Below, in pieces: positions 1 through 8,493 of a DNA stretch of 13,523 nt. The DNA is taken from positions 1 through 13,523 of the forward strand of contig RBNI01004751.1 of the NCBI GenBank assembly GCA_003990745.1, read 5' to 3'. Source of the stretch: Jimgerdemannia flammicorona (lineage: Eukaryota > Mucoromycota > Endogonomycetes > Endogonales > Endogonaceae). Made by a program: the position numbers and the translations under genes. Position 1 is the first letter of the stretch, and the number at the start of each line of letters is the position of its first letter. The notes under the pieces were generated by a model. The model did no database searches. It was not told the DNA's origin and worked only from the letters and a program-made list of their open reading frames with translations.

Positions 1-94
1 CTGTCCAGTACGCTCACCAGAATGCACATTGCTCGCCATCTTGATAGCACCGAAACTTGAAGATGTTGCCTAGTGTGTTGTCAGATGCTTGTGT

Positions 95-1190
95 CACCCG
101 AATGTTACAGGTGAAAGGGATCTACAAATTTTGGTGGGTGCCAATCCTCCAATGCTTGGTCAATAGTCTCGGCATCTGCCCCACCCTCCTCCTCACTCCA
201 CAATCCACTCCATCTCTCCTTCAGCAATCCAAGAATGTCCTGTACTCCATGCACCAGTACACCCTCGGAATCCAGCACCCCTTCCCACCATTGCTGTACC
301 TGTCTCACCCTAAGAGCCCTTGTAAGAAACTTGGAAGGCCTCTCCCCTTCCTCCAAATCCTGCCAGCAGAGACGTGCTGCCAAACCCTGTACCCTCACCT
401 TCTTCCCGCAGCACCTGTTGTAGCTCTCTGACCTCCATTTTCGCCCTCATTAACCTCCAATCCTCTTCTCCCTCCAACCTTTTTAATCTCGCCCACTCCT
501 CCAGTAGCTTAGTTAGTCTAGTAGAAGCCCAATGCACTCTATGTCTCCTCTGCTTCCCAGCCTCCTTGCCAGCCTCGCTCCAATAAATCTTGGCCATCTC
601 CTTCAACCTCATCCACTGAACTCCCACAGAGACACATCCTGTACCAGTATCACCAAACTGTCAAACCCATCTATATGCAGTGGGTGCAAATCCTCTAAAG
701 CATATTCAATAATTGTGACCTCTGCCCCATCCTCCTCCTCACTCCATAAATCACTCCACCTCTTCTTAAGCAAGCCTAAAATGTCCTATAAATCCTGCAC
801 CAGTACCCCATTGGAGTTCAGAACTCCCTCCCACCTATGCCTCACTCTCCTTGCCTGCAGGATCCTAGAAAGGTACTTAGAGGGCCTCTTCTTCTCTTCT
901 AACCCCTGCCAACATAATCATGCAGCCAAACTCTACACCTGCGACTCCTCCTCCTCTCTCAATATCTGTTGCAACTCTGCTACCTCCAGCTTAGCTTGCA
1001 TCAACTGCCAGTCCTCTACCCCCCTCCAGGGCCAAAAGACCTGCCCAATTTTCCAGAAGCTGAGCTAATCTACCAGAAGCCCTGATCACTCTCTTCCTTC
1101 TCTGCCTGTCTGCCATCTTATCAGCCTCCCTCCAATAAACCTTAGCAGCCTCCTTCAACCATATCTACCTGACACTAATAGGGGCACCCT
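95..1190 (-). repeat. Tandem duplication of the LINE linker, period about 550 bp
   Basis: Units A (about 95-640) and B (about 641-1190) align in the same orientation over their length. Anchor pairs seen by eye: 134-140 with 680-686, the C-rich run at about 178-215 with the one at 724-760, and the run at about 520-560 with the one at about 1075-1115. Unit B differs mostly by T where unit A has C, and A where it has G. The junction near 640 falls where the segment 'VLVQDVS' of unit B runs into 'GVQWMRLKE' of unit A. Confidence 0.75.
105..640 (-). pseudogene. LINE ORF2 linker, unit A (low-mutation copy)
   Basis: Two overlapping open stretches, 310-627 and 105-398, together cover one linker unit. 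The first has R-L-K-E-M-A-K-I-Y-W-S-E-A-G-K followed by charged helix. The second has C-W-Q-D-L-E-E-G-E-R-P-S-K-F-L-T-R-A-L and then L-L-K-E-R-W-S-G-L-W-S-E-E. Both match the usual LINE order of an 'EEGE...F' motif followed by a segment ending in W/Y-x-x-L-W/Y-S. A one-base frameshift at about 380-400 separates them. Unlike everything to the right, this unit has almost no stop codons and retains about nine CpG dinucleotides, so it has escaped most of the C-to-T decay. It is the more intact half of the tandem pair. Assignment to a LINE is firm; its exact 3' limit is not. Confidence 0.75.
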
Positions 1191-1295
1191 CTTGTATCCA
1201 GCCCATCACTCTCTGCTAAATATTCTCAGCCCACTTGTCTCACAATGCCTTCTTAGCCAATAAAGAGGTGTTGAGGTACCAATGTTCAGGCCCAT
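641..1295 (-). pseudogene. LINE ORF2 linker, unit B (decayed copy)
   Basis: The minus strand again reads HWYLN, then W-x-W-L-K-E-A-A-K-V-Y-W-R-E-A-D-K, a basic helix, K-K-R-P-S-K-Y-L-S-R, and L-L-K-K-R-W-S-D-L-W-S-E-E. This repeats unit A about 546-552 bp away. For example, 680-686 and 134-140 carry the same heptamer, and the flanking stretches align with many C/T differences. Stops (TAG/TAA) interrupt the frame several times, and only one CpG remains, at 942. Unit B also holds the 5' end of the fragment, including the HWYLN segment that unit A lacks. Confidence 0.75.
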
Positions 1296-1297
1296 TA

Positions 1298-1640
1298 CCA
1301 TTCCTCTCTTGGTCTTACTCTTTGGTAGATTGGCTTAGTGTCTCCTGTATCTATATTATAGTGGTAATATGTATCTTTCTTTTGTTATTATTGAAATCAG
1401 TAAAAAGAATATTCTCAAATTTGCACAGTAGCTTCTTGAGTTTCTTTTTGAATGAAAATTCATTTCTAATAGTATAGCTATACTTGTCTATGATTGCCTC
1501 CTTCTTATAGTCTAATTCAGTAATCTTGATACTGATGATAACTTCTCTTCCTATAGATCTCAACTCTCTCTTTCTGGTTTCTATTACCTCCAACTTCTTG
1601 ACTTCCAAAATCTTGGATTGCAGTACTAGAAAGATTAGTA
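1298..1640 (-). pseudogene. N-terminal reverse transcriptase start of Gypsy-like pol, cut off at ~1295
   Basis: The minus strand encodes K-K-L-L-C-K-F-E-N-I-L-F-T-D-F followed, in a shifted frame, by IDTGDTKPIYQRVRPREEW (about 1354-1298). The second motif matches the start of Ty3/Gypsy RT, where 'HxIDTGxxxPxxQRxYR' follows a 'FxDIF' segment. An open stretch of 85 codons runs 1608-1351. After the Glu-Trp at 1298-1306 the RT stops and LINE linker begins, so fingers, palm, RNase H and integrase are absent here. The 1640-2290 interval is stop-rich pol spacer with no further motif I recognise. Confidence 0.8.
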
Positions 1641-2290
1641 TTTGGGTAAGTTAGTCCTTCTTCTTATCTAAATGGAATTATAGAATTAGGATTTCTAGTA
1701 ATAAGTAAGATTTCTCCAATATAATCAGAATTGATGACTTCTCCTTTGATTGTAATTTCACTCTTAGCTAGACAACTCCTTGTTTTAAGTATTCTAGTAT
1801 AATTTTTAAGCCAGTTGTAAGTAGCATAATTAACTGAGGTTTGAAAATTGCCCCCTCAACTATGATAATGTTTATTTTAGCTACAATTTCTGACTTATAT
1901 TCTGACAGGAATATATTAGAGCAAATTCTGTAAATCTTGATCTTGATTTCTTTCTCATCATCACTTTTCTCTAAGAGGGAAGTGATTCATTCTCCTGGTC
2001 TTTTTTTTCTTACTGCTTATATCTTCTTTTCTTCTTATTATATTGAATCTTATAGATCTTAGCTATGTATTGATAGCACTCATCTATATACTTTATATAG
2101 TACATTCCAATTCTATGAGAATATACTTCTTATAGAGTATATTTGTCAGTAATCTCTAATACTAGTCTTCTTCACTGATCTATCTGAACTTCTTCTTCTT
2201 TTGAGTAACTACTACATATATAGGCTTTTCTTACTTTCTATCTTCTTTCTGTATCTCAGAAAGTACTCCTTTATTGATATCGATGGAAAT
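1640..2290 (-). other. Decayed spacer between protease and RT of the Gypsy-like element
   Basis: AT-rich sequence with no open frame of note. By position it is the protease-RT connection of the minus-strand pol. A lysine-rich segment (I-Q-Y-N-K-K-K-R-R-Y-K-Q) near 2010-2050 is all that stands out. I see no independent gene, RNA or repeat in it. Confidence 0.45.
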
Positions 2291-2660
2291 TGATATCTTT
2301 TATCCTTAGGTAATAATCTGTATCTTTTTGGAGTTTATATTAATTATAGCTTTAGTCTTATGAAACCACTGATTACTAATAAGAATATTATAGTTAGTGA
2401 TATTCATGATGATCATATTTACTAGAATAGTTGCTCCTCTAAACTTGATAGAGATATTCTAAATCTTCCTCAGAGAAGTAGGTCTAATACTATCTGCTAT
2501 AATAAATATATATTAGTTTCATAGCTTCTTCAATTTTTTAATCTAGATAGTCTATAGCTTTCTTACTGAGAAGGCATCTTCCTACTCCTATATCAATGAT
2601 GGCTTCAAAGATACATACTATTCTCCATCTGACAGATAGTATAGATAGAGGTCTTGTAAT
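2290..2660 (-). pseudogene. Retroviral-type aspartic protease remnant (Gypsy pol)
   Basis: The minus strand reads A-I-I-D-I-G-V-G-R-C-L-L-S-K-K-A-I-D-Y-L. D-I-G (2594-2586) stands where the catalytic D-T-G is expected; Thr to Ile is a single C-to-T change. About 60 codons later comes NYNILISNQWFHKTKAIINI (near 2404-2345), the second protease signature, normally 'YDILIG..W'; here Gly is Ser through G-to-A. The enzyme would have cut the Gag-Pol polyprotein. It lies between the zinc knuckle and the RT start, as expected. Stop codons break the frame. Confidence 0.75.
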
Positions 2661-3099
2661 TGTCTTCTTCATTTTCTTTATCGAAATCCTCTTGTATATT
2701 ATTGGTCTCAACTATATTCCACCCTTGATCCTTAACTATTTCTGTAAGTTCCATTCTCATTTATTATTAGAAGGTGGTGATTTCAGCCAACTGTCTAAAG
2801 GTTGTATTGACTTTTTGCTAGCTGAGATTCTTGAGATAATATATATAAAGATCTTGCTTTTTTACAATCTTTTCTCCTTCACTTCTTTACTGGCAGAGGT
2901 GTTGTCTTGAATGATATCTTCTGCTTATCTAAGTTTCATATCTTGATATATTTCTTTGGCTGAAATTTCGATTTCTGTATGTACTTCTGCTTGTCTTTCT
3001 AAAGGATATTCTACTGCTTTCTTCTTGAATCTTTCTGATTATCTCTTGTAGAATTCCTGGTAGATATCTCTCTTAGAGATAAAGGCTGAATAAGCTTCT

Positions 3100-4340
3100 C
3101 ATTTATTCTATTCCTCTGAATCTCCAATCTCTTCAAAGCTGATGATATTAGTCTGTTTGTTATTCCTGGTAGTATTGCTTAGCAGGATCTTGCGCTTGGT
3201 CTTCCTCATATATTCATAGGAGTAGTGACCTTCTTCTCTATAAGTATAGCAGATTTCACTCTTTTTGACTATAGTGATGGCAAAATTCAGAACTGGATGA
3301 TAATCTCCAATTCTGATTTTATTTACCATATCTCTCAGATGGGCAGTTATTTCAGTGAACTTCTTAGCTCTCTATAGGATCACTGTTCTTTTATTACTCT
3401 ATAGTCTTTGGTTGAGATATATTACAATTGATTATAGTTATAGGAATTATGCTAGTTATCTTGGATGCTTTAATACTGACTCCAGTAACTCTCTCCATTA
3501 TATAGTCTTGAGGATATCTAACTATCCAATATCACTGAGCATAAGTTATCTTCTGTACTAAGTCCAGAACTATTAATATTGATTAGATTGATATAGCTAT
3601 CTCTGGGTGAATTCTTTTTATAAAGATTGCTTTAACTACTTGATCTTTGATAGTATCAGTATAATTAATCAAAGTTATCTAATAGCAAATTCAGATTTAG
3701 AAGATATTTGTATCTTTATTTATTTCATAGTAGATAGTATTGAATTGATCCTTCAGAGCTTGCTTGGTTTCATTTATATAATAAGTAGCTCCCAACTTAG
3801 CCTTCTAAGCTATCAGTATTAGGATATCATTATTTCTAATATATAATATATAGCTGTAAATGCAGCTCTTACTGGTCCTTGGAGACTGAATAGTATTAGA
3901 GCCATTTGTTGTTATGCTGATAGAGTTCTTGTAATAGCTTATTACTTGAAATTATTAAGAAATATAATGATTAATTCATTAGTAATATATTTGTAGAATA
4001 TTGATAGTCTTATATTCATCTTGTCTAGATATTTTTGTTTGATTTGAGTATATATTTGAGTAATAGCAGTTATTTATTATTTAGCTTCAAAGTGGGGGAT
4101 TTATCTTAAATTATCAGCCAATAGGCACTAAGTTATATATAATATAGTAGATATATACTAGTAGAAGTATAGAGGATTTCTTTATGTTGAATACTTTATC
4201 TTCTTTGTTACCTTAGAGTCCTCAGGTAAGGGGAGAAAGTTTGAAGTATATCTACCTACAGGATTACTAGTTTCTTGTCTCTTTACTTAAACTATTTCAA
4301 TCTGAGGTTTATTTACTCTAAATATTAGAAATATTTATAT
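3100..4340 (-). pseudogene. Gypsy-like gag pseudogene with CCHC zinc knuckle
   Basis: Minus-strand translation gives capsid-like segments: S-L-Q-G-P-V-R-A-A-F-T-A-I-Y near 3850-3905, and K-D-Q-V-V-K-A-I-F-I-K-R-I-H-P-E near 3600-3650. The latter resembles the 'F...R..P.i' end of LTR-element capsids. The open stretch 3329-3108 carries CYTYREEGHYSYEY at 3251-3210. Its spacing is exactly C-x2-C-x4-H-x4-C, but the second and third Cys are Tyr (TGY to TAY). The knuckle, which in working Gag binds RNA, should no longer hold zinc. Multiple TAG/TAA stops and frame changes rule out an intact Gag. Sure for the knuckle, moderately sure for the capsid limits. Confidence 0.72.
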
Positions 4341-4540
4341 AAGTTTTACTAGCTATATGTAGCTAAGTTGGATATCTTTTTCTGTGAGTTAATTTATGAA
4401 GTTGAGAGATCTATATATATATCTGTAAAATCTGTACAATTGTGAGATTTATATAGTTGTGCTTTTATAATTATACAAATTATATATATAACTATAAGAT
4501 TAAGTAACTATTAAACAATATATAATACTATACTATATAT
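4341..4540 (-). other. Putative leader of the Gypsy-like element
   Basis: This stretch lies between the start of recognisable Gag and the candidate primer-binding site. It is very AT-rich, with several short TA runs, and shows no coding signal on either strand. Its position fits a 5' untranslated leader; composition alone proves nothing. Confidence 0.3.
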
Positions 4541-4554
4541 GGGAATCGGATCCA
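4541..4554 (-). promoter_or_regulatory. Possible tRNA primer-binding site of the Gypsy-like element
   Basis: The minus strand reads TGGATCCGATTCCC. It starts with TGG, the complement of the CCA end of a tRNA, and continues with 11 bases that could pair with an acceptor stem and T-arm. It sits about 200 bp upstream of Gag on the correct strand. It also contains the only CpG I see for kilobases around. The same bases fit a loose polymerase III B box, so a tRNA-derived fragment is an alternative. No tRNA was matched. Confidence 0.35.
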
Positions 4555-4793
4555 GATACTATAAACAAATATCAATTTCTTAATTATTATTTCTAATTTA
4601 GAACAATTATTATCATACATATATTATATTCTCTATAGAGTAGATTATAGATTATTATAATAATATTATAAATATATTAGATATAGAAATAAAGAAGACT
4701 CACTCCTTTCTCTACTATTATACTAGTTATAAAGTATCAGTAGGCAATTATCTATCCTAATATAGTTTGCTATATCTATTAAAGAGTAGTGAG
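4555..4793 (-). repeat. Candidate LTR remnant of the Gypsy-like element
   Basis: If 4541-4554 is the primer-binding site, the 5' LTR should lie immediately to the right on the plus map. This AT-rich, non-coding stretch occupies that place. I cannot define TG...CA ends or a second copy, since the other LTR would fall outside the window. The right-hand part (about 4741-4793) may instead belong to the Copia-like element that the LINE at 4810 split. Confidence 0.25.
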
Positions 4794-4809
4794 AGGAGGG
4801 CAATTGTAA
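4794..4809 (+). repeat. Left target-site duplication of the full-length LINE
   Basis: AGGAGGGCAATTGTAA here matches AGAAGAGCAATTGTAA at 10278-10293 at 14 of 16 positions. Both differences are G/A transitions, the change that dominates the window. The right copy starts one base after the A18 tail, exactly where a LINE target-site duplication should sit. This sets the 5' end of the element at about 4810. Confidence 0.7.
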
Positions 4810-4990
4810 GATAGATTTCTTTTGCTCAAACCACTCAGAGTGAGCTAAGCCACATAGATATCTTTTTATCAAAAGCAATACATTTTGAAGTTTTCACTTT
4901 ATTTATACTAGTGTACTAGGTGTAGTAGGAATCTGGCAATAATATATAACAAGTTTCATCAAGATCTGTCAAGTTTTTATACTATAGTAA
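4810..4990 (+). promoter_or_regulatory. Putative 5' untranslated region of the full-length LINE
   Basis: Between the left target-site duplication and the first purine-rich, coding-like sequence lies about 180 bp of AT-rich DNA without coding signal. In autonomous LINEs an internal promoter sits in this place. I see no definite promoter motif, so the call rests on position only. Confidence 0.35.
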
Positions 4991-6390
4991 ACCAAGATTC
5001 ATTGAGCTTAGAGCACTTAAAGAGGAGGAGGCCTGACCTGGGTCTCTCTAAGTGTTTTGTGGCAGCTGCTAGAGCTAGTGATATAGAGAGGCAGACTGGT
5101 GGTTGAGGGCTGGTGACTAGAGTAGATGAATGGTAAAGGCCCTGAAGAAGCAGCTAATGGTCAAGAATATCAAGGTAGGGATAACATAGTATCTAAGATA
5201 GGACCTACATACAGTATGGCTGGTGGTTGAAGGATTGCCAATACTGAGCAGACAGAAGACTAAGATGGTGATAGCTAAAGCTCTAGAAGGTTTTAGTGAG
5301 ATGGTGGATTTCAGGTTCATATTTTGGGAGAGTACAAAGTTGAGAAATGGTAACTGTGAGGTGATGGTGCAGTTGGAAGAGAAGGAGGCAACTGGGTTGA
5401 GGTGGGACTGGCCTGAGACCATTTATATAGGGAAATAAGAGTGTTAGGTTTGGAGGAGGAAAGGCTCTAACAGGAAGAGTAAGAGTTGCTAATTGCCCTG
5501 GAGGAGTGTGATGAAGCAAAGGCTCTACAGAAGTGGAAGTGAGAGAAGTTTGCCAAAGATTAGATCAGGATTAAGGCTGAAGGAAAGAGGAGGTAATGAC
5601 ATAAGAAGAATTGTGAGTAGTTGTAGATAGTATTGCAAGGGTCTGCTAGGAGGAGGCTGAGAGGGTTGTGACTGACAGAAATTAAATGAAAGTGGTGAAG
5701 GCAGCTAAAGTGTCCTTCTTGCAGCTGAGGGGAGTGAGTGACTCTGTGTATATATCTGTGAAGGAGAAGTAGACTAATGGAGAGGAAGAGAGGGGAGTGA
5801 GTTTCAAGGAGATTGTTGAGGTGATCCCAGAGACTCAGATAGAGGATACAACTATGGTCAGATCAGTGAATATGCACTGGGAATTTCCTGAGGCTACTGA
5901 GATAGTGTAGCTAAACAAAGTCTCAGAGGAGGATAATTTGGTAGAGATTGCTTCTGATATGTCTCTGCAGATAGAGAATTGCTTCAGGAGTTGTATATGA
6001 CCCCTAAGCCTGCCACTCCAGGGCCACTGGTGATTGTGGCAGATAGTTGGTTCCAAGTTATCCTTGAGGAGCTTACAGAGGAAGATATCAAGGAAGTTGA
6101 TGTATTTTAAGATTCTCCAGAGATATGGGAATAATTTCTTAATGTGGCAATACAGAGACTGAAGTTGATAACTATTATAGTGACAGTATTCCTGAAAGAT
6201 GAAGGGTATGAGATAGATGAAGTCAGGATGGCTGATATCAGGAATGTAGTATAGAATGAGTGAACTTCTTTTGTGGTAGTATCAATGGAGAGTGAATTTG
6301 GAGGGCAGTCTGTGAGGAGTGTCAGGATATCATCAAGGCTAGGGCTGAGAAAGTGGTGGCAGTAGTAGCAGATATCTAAACTTGCTATTC
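4990..6390 (+). pseudogene. LINE ORF1 pseudogene (nucleic-acid-binding protein, presumed)
   Basis: A purine-rich coding-like region lies upstream of the endonuclease. Conceptual reading around 5440-5600 gives a charged coiled-coil-like segment (L-E-E-E-R-L, E-L-L-I-A-L-E-E-C-D-E-A-K-A-L-Q-K) broken by TAG/TAA stops. The open piece 5223-5438 (71 codons) precedes it and a further acidic segment (P-L-V-I-V-A-D-S-W-F-Q-V) lies near 6015-6060. LINE ORF1 proteins coat the transcript RNA and often contain a coiled coil plus an RNA-binding fold. I see no CCHC knuckle or RRM that I would defend, so the identity rests mainly on position. Stops are mostly TAG, consistent with decayed Gln and Trp codons. 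Confidence 0.55.
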
Positions 6391-8304
6391 ATAATGAAGA
6401 ACAACCTATAAATTTTATTGATCATGTTAATAGTCTATAAGATGAGGTTAAGTAACAGTGTCTTTTTTAGTAACTGAAGGTCCAGAGGTATAATGTGGTG
6501 TTTCTTCAGAATGTTAGGACTTATGATGTATAGGACTATGAGTTGTAGAGTAAGGAATGGTTTGGTGGTGCTGGTTGAAATAGACATGTTGGTATTCTAG
6601 TTAATGTCAGTAAGGGTGAGCTAGTCGATATAAAAACCTTTAATAGTTATCTGAATAGAGAAGGCTGAAGGGAGGGACTGGGGATGGACTTTTGGTAGAC
6701 TCTATATATTTGCCAGCAGTTGGCAGAGAGTGAAAGCAATGGGTAGAGAAGTGGTTGGCTTGGAAGGATTTGGCAGCTCTTAGATTAGAAATTTTAGAGA
6801 GAGACTTTAATATAGTACAAGATCATGCTCTGGATTGGTCGGATGGTGGGGCTGGTGCTGCTGTCTCTCAGGAGCTATCTCAGTGATTTCAGATAGAAAA
6901 AGATATGAGACTGGTGGATGGTGTCAGGCTGAGAGCTGGAGATATAGCAGGGCTCTTCACTAAGTAGCATCTAGTTGATAATGGGCTAGTTGCTGATAGC
7001 AGAACATTAGTGTAATATGTTGGACATTATAGAGGTGTGATAATGCCCATAGTCTGACCATTGAGGAGTAGAAGTATGTAGAAGGTTACAGGCAGTTGGA
7101 GATAGAGGAGGGCATTGGCATCTCAATGTAGCCTTGCTCCAGTGATAGGTTGAAAGGGAGCAATTTGTTTTCTTGACTAGGTAGAAAGTAGTAAGATGGG
7201 GGAATAGTAGTTTGTCTATTGCTGAATAGTGGGATAGGTTTAAACACTTGGCAGATATTTATTGGCAGGATATTGGAGAGATGGCTGAAAAGAAGTAGAA
7301 GGATAAGGAAACAAGAGTTGAGAGGGATCTGAGGTGGCAGCTGAGATTATTGGAAGACAAGATGCTGGCAGGGGAGAAGTGATACTGGCTGGCCAGGAAT
7401 ATGGTCAATATGTAGTCAGATATGAGAGAGGCAGAGAACAGAGTGGTGAATGGCCTTCTGGCATATCTGAGGGCTCAGCAATTGAAAAAAGGCAAGTGAC
7501 CAACAAAGAATTTATCTGGTATCTTGAAAGCTAAGAAGGTGTAGGACAGCTTGATTATAGTTTTATAAGAGGATGGTGTGGAAGTCTATAGTATTGCAGA
7601 TATGCTAAAAGAGCTCTCTGGATAATAGCAGGCCCTCTGGAGTAATGAGAGTGAGAGAGGGGAGGATGGTGCACCAGATATTGAAGATACATCATTAGTA
7701 TGAAACTGGCCAGTAGTATTATTGCCAGAAATGGGGGATTTGATAATAGATTGAGTATCTTTAGAGGAGATATTGGGAGTTCTACAGAAGGTGTCTGGTG
7801 GCTCATCATTAGGGGAGGATGGGCTCTCTTGGGAGTTTTGAAAGAAGTATCAGGCTGAGTTTGGAACTTGGCTTATAGAGATTGTCAACTATATATATAT
7901 TGGTAGAGGGCTGATGGATTAGTAATAATGACTTAGATTTGGTCTCTCTGTTGTATAAAGAGAGAGGTGACAGGAGGATATGGTGTAACTGGAGGCTAAT
8001 AATATTATTGAATGTGGATAGAAAGTTGGTTTCAAAGATCTTGGCAGAGAGAATGCAACAGTGGATGGGCAGATTGGTGGGAGAGGAGCAGAGGGGCTTT
8101 GTGAAGAGACAGCAGATCAGAGACAGTACTGCTTGGGTGCAAAATATTTTGGAGAGCTGTAGGAGCTGTTGGGTTGATGGGAGGATAGTCTTCTTAGATT
8201 AGAAGAAGGCATATAATAGAGTATGGTAGTGCTATCTAGAGGCTATATCATAGATAGTGGAATTTGGTATAGAAGAGGTTGGGATACTAATGAGACTAGT
8301 GCAT

Positions 8305-8493
8305 AGCTGTAGAGGAGCAGTCCTGATGAATAGCTGTCAAAAAGAAGTTCTGATGAATGGCTGTAGAAGAGTAGTCCTGATAAATAGCTGTAGAGGATTA
8401 GTCCTGATGAATGGCTGTAGAGGAGCAGTCTTGATGAATGACTGTAGAGGAGCAGTCCTGATGAATAGCTGTAGAGAAGCAGTCTTGATGAAT
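8305..8493 (+). repeat. Seven 27-bp in-frame tandem repeats inside the LINE reverse transcriptase
   Basis: Seven units of exactly 27 bp lie head to tail at 8305-8331, 8332-8358, 8359-8385, 8386-8412, 8413-8439, 8440-8466 and 8467-8493, followed by the first bases of an eighth. Each encodes a version of S-C-R-G-A-V-L-M-N (variants S-C-Q-K-E-V-L-M-N, G-C-R-R-V-V-L-I-N and so on). The array sits between motif A (8191) and the QGDP motif (8536), where LINE RTs usually have a single '...V.VNG..S..F...RG' segment. Unit length is a multiple of three, so the frame is kept. Units differ mainly by transitions; unit 2 is the most diverged. Confidence 0.95.

Larger units (their letters stand above)
1..1295 (-). 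mobile_element. 5'-truncated LINE fragment (copy 1), linker region only
   Basis: On the minus strand this stretch encodes the part of a LINE ORF2 that lies between the endonuclease and the reverse transcriptase. It opens (high coordinates) with G-P-E-H-W-Y-L-N-T-S-L-L at about 1255-1293, matching G-H-W-H-L-N in the full-length copy at 4810-10277 and G-H-W-C-L-N-S-S-L-L in the copy at ~12605. Next come W-x-x-L-K-E-A-A-K-V-Y-W and a basic, coiled-coil-like stretch, then E-E-G-E-R-P-S-K-F, which in LINEs precedes the RT. Upstream, at about 1295, sequence switches directly into Gypsy RT, so the endonuclease is missing, as expected for incomplete reverse transcription of a LINE. The 3' part would lie left of the window, and I cannot place bases 1-100 with certainty. 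The linker occurs twice in tandem. Confidence 0.8.
1296..4340 (-). mobile_element. Ty3/Gypsy-like LTR retrotransposon internal region (decayed, truncated)
   Basis: Read on the minus strand from high to low coordinates, the order is Gag (about 4330-3590), CCHC knuckle (3251-3210), aspartic protease (about 2660-2290) and RT N-terminus (1358-1298). This is the gag-protease-RT order of LTR retrotransposons. The RT-start motif (D-T-G-D-T-K-P-I-Y-Q-R) is typical of the Ty3/Gypsy group, so I favour that over Copia. All frames are broken. The rest of pol is absent at ~1295, where LINE copy 1 begins. The sequence is about 70% AT or more by eye and nearly free of CpG. Confidence 0.8.

Noticed and set aside
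57..1068. Plus-strand open stretches at 57-431, 235-423, 374-586 and 532-1068
   Set aside because: They are antisense shadows of the C-rich complement of the LINE linker. The minus strand carries the recognisable family motifs; the plus-strand products are low-complexity Ser/Pro/Leu with no family resemblance.
2596..2910. Plus-strand 104-codon open stretch with hydrophobic runs, possible membrane protein
   Set aside because: It overlaps the minus-strand protease motif and consists of AT-driven Ile/Leu/Phe runs, typical of the antisense of AT-rich coding sequence.
3355..3822. Plus-strand open stretches 3355-3561 and 3607-3822
   Set aside because: Low-complexity Ile/Tyr/Ser/Leu products antisense to the Gag pseudogene; no motif or start context supports them.
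8305..8493. CRISPR-like array
   Set aside because: The 27-bp units are directly adjacent with no spacers and lie inside a reverse transcriptase frame.
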